Assembly (NCBI GenBank): GCA_028698875.1
Contig: JAQVVR010000005.1
Location: forward strand, 19,916-83,915
Reading direction: 5' to 3'
From: Candidatus Izemoplasmatales bacterium
GTDB lineage: Bacteria > Bacillota_I > Bacilli_A > Izemoplasmatales > Hujiaoplasmataceae
Length of the DNA: 64,000 nt
Positions 59,038 to 64,000 of this stretch are shown in pieces. A program made the translations under genes and the position numbers. How positions within the stretch are numbered: the stretch's first letter is position 1; each line of letters opens with the position of its first letter. A model generated the notes under the pieces. The model worked only from the letters and a program-made list of their open reading frames with translations. It was not told where the DNA came from and searched no databases.

Positions 59038-60873
59038 ATGAGCTTATTAAAAATATCAAATCTAAGGAAATCGTTTTCGGGAGAAGTATTATTTGAAAAC
59101 GTTTCTTTAGATATCAATGAAGGGGAAAAAGTTGCTTTAATAGGCGAAAACGGGGTTGGAAAATCAACCATTGTTAAGATGATATTAGGAGAACTTCCAA
59201 TTGATGGTGGCGAAATAACCATCGCTCGATCGACGGCAATCGGCTATTTGGATCAAAATGTGATATCAGATCTTTCCAAGACCCTTATTGAAGAAATGTC
59301 ATTAGTTTTTCATAGTTTAATTGTCTTAGAGAATACCTTAAATGAAGTTGTGGCCGAACTTGCTATCCACAGTGATGATATTATCTTGAAAAGATATAGT
59401 CAAATTGAAGACGAATTCTTACAAAAAGGTGGATATGAATACCATTATTTTATCGATATGATATTGACAAGATTTGGTTTTAAAAAAGCCGATTATGATC
59501 GCGTTATTTCGACATTTTCCGGAGGCGAACGTACGCGAATTGCTTTTGCCAAATTACTGTTGCAAAAACCAGAGCTTTTGATTCTTGATGAGCCCACAAA
59601 TCACATGGATATAGAAATTATCGAATGGCTTGAAGATTATCTACGGAAATATGATGGAGCCGTTTTAGTTATTACTCACGATAAATACTTCATCAATAAA
59701 GTTGTTTCTAAAATATATGAGATTGACCAGAAAACAGCATCAATGTATCTTGGTAATTTTGATAGTTATGAAATCGAAAAAGTCCGCCGATTTGAACTGC
59801 TTCTTAAAGCATTTAACAAACAGACAAAGGAAATTATGCATTTGCAAAGTTTTGTCGATCGGTTTCGCTATAAAGCCACAAAAGCTAAATCAGCTCAAGA
59901 TCGGATAAAAAAAATCGCTCGGATTGACCGAATTGAAAGGCCTACAAACGGTCATGAGGCTGTTCATTTTGCCTTCAAGAGCAAACGGCCTACTGAAGCA
60001 GTAATCTTAGAAGCGAAAAATCTGACCGTCGGTTACGACAAACCTTTACAAACCGATATCTCGTTTGTTATGCGCGGATATGAAAAGATTGGTATCATCG
60101 GCCCCAATGGTATCGGTAAAACCACCTTGATAAAAACTTTGATGAAAGACATACCAGCTTTATCTGGAGAGATAATCATTCATAAGCCGCAAAAGGTTGG
60201 CTATTTTGATCAAAATTTAGCCGGTTTGAATGAGGAATTGACGGTTTTATCAACGGTTCATGATCGATATCCACAAAAAACATTAGGTGAAGTACGCAGT
60301 CTTTTGGCTCGATTCTTATTTGTCGAAGAAGATGTTTTTAAAACCGTTAAAGTGCTTTCCGGTGGCGAAAAAGTCCGATTGACCATCTGCCTTTTAATGC
60401 TCGAAGAGCCAGAACTTTTAATCCTTGATGAACCGACAAATCATCTTGACTTAGAAACAAAAAATATTGTCGAGGATGTTTTTGAAAGTTACGAAGGTCC
60501 GATTATCTTTATTTCTCATGACCGTTATTTTATCAATCGTGTAGCCACAAAAATTGTGCATTTGGATACCGAAGGAACAATCATCTTTGATGGCAATTAT
60601 GATGAATTTAAAGAATTTGTTAGCCAAAAAGCGATTGACAAACCGAAAAAAACGCAACGAGAAAAACCTTTAAGTAATAATGCGGAAATCCGACGTTTGG
60701 AGGCGGAAATCGATAAATTCCATCATGAAATCGAAAAATTACGGCAATCACAGTTTGAGGAATGGGTCTATAATGATCCCAACGAATATGCTCGAGTAGT
60801 TGCGGAGATTGACGAAAAAACCGCATTGATTGACGCGCGATTTGCTAAAATAGCTCAATTGTCGGATGATTGA
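59038..60873 (+). CDS. ABC-F family ribosome-associated ATPase
   Basis: The 611-residue protein has two ABC domains and no membrane segments. Walker A motifs are GENGVGKST and GPNGIGKTT, with signatures FSGGERTR and LSGGEKVR. Walker B segments end ILDEPTNHMD and ILDEPTNHLD, both with catalytic Glu. A linker of about 80 residues rich in Lys/Arg lies between them, and a C-terminal coiled coil ends the protein. ABC-F proteins act on the ribosomal E site to relieve stalling or give antibiotic protection; which subgroup this is cannot be said. AAGGGAAG precedes the ATG. Confidence 0.92.
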   Translation: MSLLKISNLRKSFSGEVLFENVSLDINEGEKVALIGENGVGKSTIVKMILGELPIDGGEITIARSTAIGYLDQNVISDLSKTLIEEMSLVFHSLIVLENTLNEVVAELAIHSDDIILKRYSQIEDEFLQKGGYEYHYFIDMILTRFGFKKADYDRVISTFSGGERTRIAFAKLLLQKPELLILDEPTNHMDIEIIEWLEDYLRKYDGAVLVITHDKYFINKVVSKIYEIDQKTASMYLGNFDSYEIEKVRRFELLLKAFNKQTKEIMHLQSFVDRFRYKATKAKSAQDRIKKIARIDRIERPTNGHEAVHFAFKSKRPTEAVILEAKNLTVGYDKPLQTDISFVMRGYEKIGIIGPNGIGKTTLIKTLMKDIPALSGEIIIHKPQKVGYFDQNLAGLNEELTVLSTVHDRYPQKTLGEVRSLLARFLFVEEDVFKTVKVLSGGEKVRLTICLLMLEEPELLILDEPTNHLDLETKNIVEDVFESYEGPIIFISHDRYFINRVATKIVHLDTEGTIIFDGNYDEFKEFVSQKAIDKPKKTQREKPLSNNAEIRRLEAEIDKFHHEIEKLRQSQFEEWVYNDPNEYARVVAEIDEKTALIDARFAKIAQLSDD

Positions 60874-60904
60874 TTTAATATTTGTATTATTTTAAAATAA
60901 ATTA

Positions 60905-60913
60905 TGCTAAAAT
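60905..60913 (+). promoter_or_regulatory. Extended -10 promoter of the Nudix gene
   Basis: TGCTAAAAT (TG-n-TAAAAT) 30 bases before the ATG; no good -35. Confidence 0.4.
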
Positions 60914-60942
60914 AGTATTTGGTATCAAGGGAGGAGTGTGAA

Positions 60943-61461
60943 ATGATGGGTCCACTGATGGTTATTACGGATTCGCTAGTCGAAATCCCACCCAAAATAA
61001 CTGCCAAAGAAGCTGTGCGAGCCGTTATTATTCACGACAACTTGATATTACTTATGTATTCTAATACTGACCAAATGTATGGGACTCCTGGAGGTGGATT
61101 AATCCTCAATGAGTCTAAATTGGATACTTTACACCGCGAACTTCTAGAAGAAATCGGAGCTACTCAGGTAAAAGTCATTGAGCATATCGGGTATACCGAA
61201 GAAATCCGGGAGTCACGTTCACTGTATGGTAAAGTCGCAAAAATTGTTTCCGACTATTATCATGTGGACGTGATGCATTTCATTTCCTCCAAATTGGAAG
61301 ACTATGAAGAGGAAATGGGATTAATTCCAATGTGGGTGAAAATTGATGAAGCAATCAGGCAAAATCAACAAATGATCAAAAGCCTGAATCAGACTAAAAT
61401 CAGTTTTTACTATACACAGACCGAAATGTTAAAGTATATCAAAAGTAGATTTGGTCTCTAG
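60943..61461 (+). CDS. Nudix hydrolase
   Basis: The 172-residue protein has a complete Nudix box: G-x5-E-x7-REL-x-EE-x-G, seen as GLILNESKLDTLHRELLEEI (20 residues shown). Such enzymes hydrolyse a nucleoside diphosphate linked to another group; the substrate is unknown. The ATG at 60943 follows AGGGAGGAG. The longer frame from TTG 60919 would include the ribosome site and is rejected. It may be co-transcribed with argS. Confidence 0.88.
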   Translation: MMGPLMVITDSLVEIPPKITAKEAVRAVIIHDNLILLMYSNTDQMYGTPGGGLILNESKLDTLHRELLEEIGATQVKVIEHIGYTEEIRESRSLYGKVAKIVSDYYHVDVMHFISSKLEDYEEEMGLIPMWVKIDEAIRQNQQMIKSLNQTKISFYYTQTEMLKYIKSRFGL

Positions 61462-61505
61462 ATGGAGTCCGAATTTATTTTTTTATTTAGGGAGGGGTGA
61501 CTATC

Positions 61506-63215
61506 ATGATCGATACCATTAAAACCAATCTGAAAACGACATTAGAAAATGTCCTTTCAGCTCAATTTAATAAACCAATCACTGTGATTGTTGAAGAACC
61601 GAAACGACTCAATCAAGGAGATATTTCGATTCCGGTTTTTGCAATTGCCAAAGCAATTAATCTGCCGCTTTCCCAAACGGTTCAAATTGTTTCGGATGCC
61701 ATTATGACATCAAAATTAGCGGATATGGTAGCTAATATCTCGAGCATGGGTGGGTTTATAAATCTGTCATTAAACAAATCGATCGTGGCTAAGGGGGTTT
61801 TTGATACCTTTGCAGCGAATGAGAAAAATTACGGATCAATGCAGATTGGAACAGGAAAGACGGTATGTATTGATTATTCATCACCAAATATCGCCAAACC
61901 ATTTTCAATCGGACATCTCCGGTCGACCATTATTGGCGCAGCAATTGGCAACCTGTACGAAAAATGCGGATTCACCGTTGTCCGAATCAATCATCTTGGT
62001 GATTTTGGTACTCAGTTTGGCAAAATCATCTTTGCATATCAGCATTTTGGCGATGAGGAAATGGTCAGAAAAGATCCAATCAATGAACTAGTTAAGCTTT
62101 ATGTAGAATTTCATGAATTGGTAAAGACAAATCCAAAAATGGATGATGAAGCCAGACGAATCTTCAAAGAACTCGAATTGGGAAATCCGGAATATGTGGC
62201 TTTATGGAACTGGTTTCGGGAAGTTTCTCTTGCCGACTATATGAAAGTATATGAATTGTTGGATGTCAAATTTGACTCCTATGATGGTGAGGCATTTTAT
62301 AACGACAAGATGCAACCAGTCATCGATGAACTGGCGGCTAAAGGACTACTAAAAGCCGACCAAGGAGCAATGATTGTTGATTTGGGCGATCAACTACCAC
62401 CGGCTTTGATTCAAAAGTCAGATGGCTCTACATTATATATTACTAGAGATTTAGCTGCCCTCTTTTATCGCAAACAGACATATCATTTTTATCGATGCTT
62501 GTATGTCGTTGGTAATGAACAAAAATTGCATTTTGAACAATTAAAGGCCCTCGTAAAGAAAATGGGCTATAATTATTTCGATGAATTTGAACATGTAAAT
62601 TTCGGGCTTGTTCTTCAGGATGGCAAAAAAATGTCAACCAGAAAAGGCAAAGTTGTTAAATTAATTGACGTCTTGACCGAAGCGATTGAGTTGTCAAAAC
62701 AACATATTGAAGAAAAGAATCCCGAACTTGAAAATAAAGATGACATTGCGCAAAAGATTGGCGTGAGTGCCATTATCTTCAATGATTTAAAAAACTATCG
62801 TGCTAACGATTTTGAGTTCAATCTCGAAGATATGGTGAAATTTGAAGGCCAAACGGGGCCGTATCTTCAATACACGTCAGTTAGGATTACTTCAATTCTC
62901 GCACTCGACCAATTTCGATATGATGGCGAAATTGATTTTAACTTGCTTTCACAAGATGTCTTCTTTGATATTATTAAGACCGCTGGTGATTATGGCAAAA
63001 CCATTGAAAAAGCTTGTCAAGAGGCTGCACCTTCGATTTTAGCGAAATATTTACTTAATCTAGCCGCACAATTCAATAGTCTATATGGCAAAGAACGGTT
63101 TGCGGTAACCGATTTACAAGAACGTAAGACAAAGGAACACTTGATTTATTTAATCCGGGCAATCCTGGACGATGGCATGAAGATATTAGGCATGCAAACG
63201 ATTGCGAAAATGTAA
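61506..63215 (+). CDS. argS: Arginyl-tRNA synthetase
   Basis: The 569-residue class I synthetase has the Arg-N domain, the HIGH-type motif SSPNIAKPFSIGHLRSTIIG, the KMSKS-like loop KKMSTRKGKVV and a C-terminal anticodon-binding DALR domain. It charges tRNA-Arg. The ATG at 61506 follows GGAGGGGTGA; the in-frame GTG at 61497 lies in that site. Unlike trpS and alaS, it has no T-box leader. Confidence 0.94.
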   Translation: MIDTIKTNLKTTLENVLSAQFNKPITVIVEEPKRLNQGDISIPVFAIAKAINLPLSQTVQIVSDAIMTSKLADMVANISSMGGFINLSLNKSIVAKGVFDTFAANEKNYGSMQIGTGKTVCIDYSSPNIAKPFSIGHLRSTIIGAAIGNLYEKCGFTVVRINHLGDFGTQFGKIIFAYQHFGDEEMVRKDPINELVKLYVEFHELVKTNPKMDDEARRIFKELELGNPEYVALWNWFREVSLADYMKVYELLDVKFDSYDGEAFYNDKMQPVIDELAAKGLLKADQGAMIVDLGDQLPPALIQKSDGSTLYITRDLAALFYRKQTYHFYRCLYVVGNEQKLHFEQLKALVKKMGYNYFDEFEHVNFGLVLQDGKKMSTRKGKVVKLIDVLTEAIELSKQHIEEKNPELENKDDIAQKIGVSAIIFNDLKNYRANDFEFNLEDMVKFEGQTGPYLQYTSVRITSILALDQFRYDGEIDFNLLSQDVFFDIIKTAGDYGKTIEKACQEAAPSILAKYLLNLAAQFNSLYGKERFAVTDLQERKTKEHLIYLIRAILDDGMKILGMQTIAKM

Positions 63216-63264
63216 TTAAAACTGCACCTCAAAGATCCATATTCGAAGAAACGAGGTGATTGAT

Positions 63265-64000
63265 ATGGATGCTTCACAATTAATGGAAAAAACCAATAAG
63301 AAGAAAAACAGCTCCCTCCGATTGATGTTCAAATGGATGGGAAAACATTGGTATTTGCTGATTATATCTTTTGGTTTATTATATGTAATTTCTTACGCAC
63401 GGACACTAATTCCGCTATTCACTCAGCACATTATTGACTACGTATTGGATTACAGTAACAACGGATCGACTCTACCAAACTATTTATATGTATTGGTTGA
63501 AGCACCGGACACGAAAACGCAACTAATTTTAGCGGCATTGATGATAATTGCCGTTGATTTGGTACGTTCCATAGCAATCTTTTTCCGCCGAGTATCATCG
63601 GCGTATTTCGGCGAACGCGTCGCCTTTAATTTGCGTAACAATCTTTATCGTAAACTCCAAAACATGGGATATTCATTCCATACTCACTCAGAAACGGGAG
63701 ATTTAATCCAACGTTGTACCTCTGATGTGGAAACATATAAATTCTTTGTTGCCGACCAAATTATTGAAGTTGCTCGTTTAGTATTACTTGTTGGGCTGTC
63801 GATATGGCAAATGTCGAAACTGAATGTTGATTTAATGTTTATTACGCTTACGGCTTCACCAATTTTACTAGGAATCGCGATAGCATACTTTAAAAAAGTC
63901 GAAAAAATGTTCACAGTTATTGAAGAAAATGAATCCAATATGACAACTGATGTTCAGGAAAATGTCAGTGGGTCCCGAGTAGTTAAAGCCTTTGCAAATG
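63265..64000 (+). CDS. ABC exporter half-transporter, N-terminal part
   Basis: The gene starts at ATG 63265, with GAGGTGA six bases upstream, and runs off the right edge, so only about 245 residues are visible. They form the transmembrane domain of a type IV ABC exporter: at least four helices, YAIxxVDLVRS-like packing, and the intracellular-loop pattern LRNNLYRKLQNMGYSFHTHS, then TGDLIQRCTSDVET and ENVSGSRVVKAFA. The nucleotide-binding domain lies outside the window. It resembles the first subunit of an exporter pair. CACCTC at 63225 could pair with its ribosome site. Confidence 0.88.
   Translation, partial: MDASQLMEKTNKKKNSSLRLMFKWMGKHWYLLIISFGLLYVISYARTLIPLFTQHIIDYVLDYSNNGSTLPNYLYVLVEAPDTKTQLILAALMIIAVDLVRSIAIFFRRVSSAYFGERVAFNLRNNLYRKLQNMGYSFHTHSETGDLIQRCTSDVETYKFFVADQIIEVARLVLLVGLSIWQMSKLNVDLMFITLTASPILLGIAIAYFKKVEKMFTVIEENESNMTTDVQENVSGSRVVKAFAN

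Noticed and set aside
61462-61505. T-box leader before argS
   Set aside because: The gap is only 44 bases and has no T-box core or terminator.
1-64000. Mollicute genetic code with TGA as Trp
   Set aside because: Several ATGA overlaps (for example at 4362 and 26255) need TGA as stop, and tryptophans are encoded by TGG.

Overview
The window is a continuous stretch of bacterial chromosome from a low-GC member of the Bacillota. Gene order, two T-box leaders, Spx, an HPr-type protein with a conserved Ser46, YqeH/RsfS and ComEA/ComEC all point to Bacilli. Loss of several wall and biosynthetic genes from otherwise conserved clusters suggests a lineage near the Mollicutes (the Erysipelotrichia / Haloplasma / Izemoplasma neighbourhood). 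This placement is an inference; no 16S gene is present. TGA is a true stop: several genes end in ATGA start/stop overlaps, so the standard bacterial code (table 11) applies. No rRNA, tRNA, insertion sequence, prophage or CRISPR array was seen.

Layout. 1-2060: class I fumarase subunits (minus), then a DegV lipid-binding protein. 2026-6290: a MarR-controlled heterodimeric ABC exporter with a clear palindromic operator. 6300-11110: rimO, a DUF368/PopT-type polyprenyl-phosphate translocase and two amidohydrolases. 11105-16080: pyrophosphatase, a two-gene pair of PTS-like proteins that both lack the phosphoryl-carrying residue, trpS behind a tryptophan T-box, pepF and an Spx-like regulator. 16083-19750: gap, a VTT-family membrane protein and a PadR/DUF1700/DUF4097 envelope module with its own operator. 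19769-34193: pepP, recD2, then an alaS-ruvX-DUF1292-trmR-trhP1-trhP2-udk-greA-mtnN run syntenic with Bacillus but lacking mltG and ireB, followed by YgjP-like and YgiQ-like genes. 34228-42099: the yqeG-yqeH-yqeK-rsfS-yqeM-comEA-comEC-holA-rpsT block, lacking aroE, yhbY, nadD and comEB. 42254-49388: a 1376-residue PAS/GAF/GGDEF/EAL protein and a GH65 phosphorylase fused to beta-phosphoglucomutase. 49419-64000: a LiaF-like membrane protein, HIT, RluD-type, typA, MFS, PAP2, a stand-alone E2-like acyltransferase, a two-component system, ABC-F, Nudix, argS and the start of another ABC exporter.

How the genes work together. Much of the window is translation and RNA quality: three aminoacyl-tRNA synthetases, tRNA U34 hydroxylation/methylation (TrmR, TrhP1, TrhP2), ribosome assembly or modification (YqeH, RsfS, RimO, TypA, RluD-type, S20) and GreA. 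A second theme is envelope sensing and export. A third is carbon control: Gap behind a cre-like palindrome, a Crh-type HPr, and a phosphorylase that can deliver glucose 6-phosphate without ATP.

The most unusual item is the operon at 11742-12404. It encodes a membrane-anchored EIIB-like domain with Asp at the catalytic Cys position and an HPr-like protein with Asn at His15 but Ser46 kept. This looks like a PTS-derived regulatory pair rather than a sugar-phosphorylating one. Functions are inferred from motifs read by eye; no database search was run.
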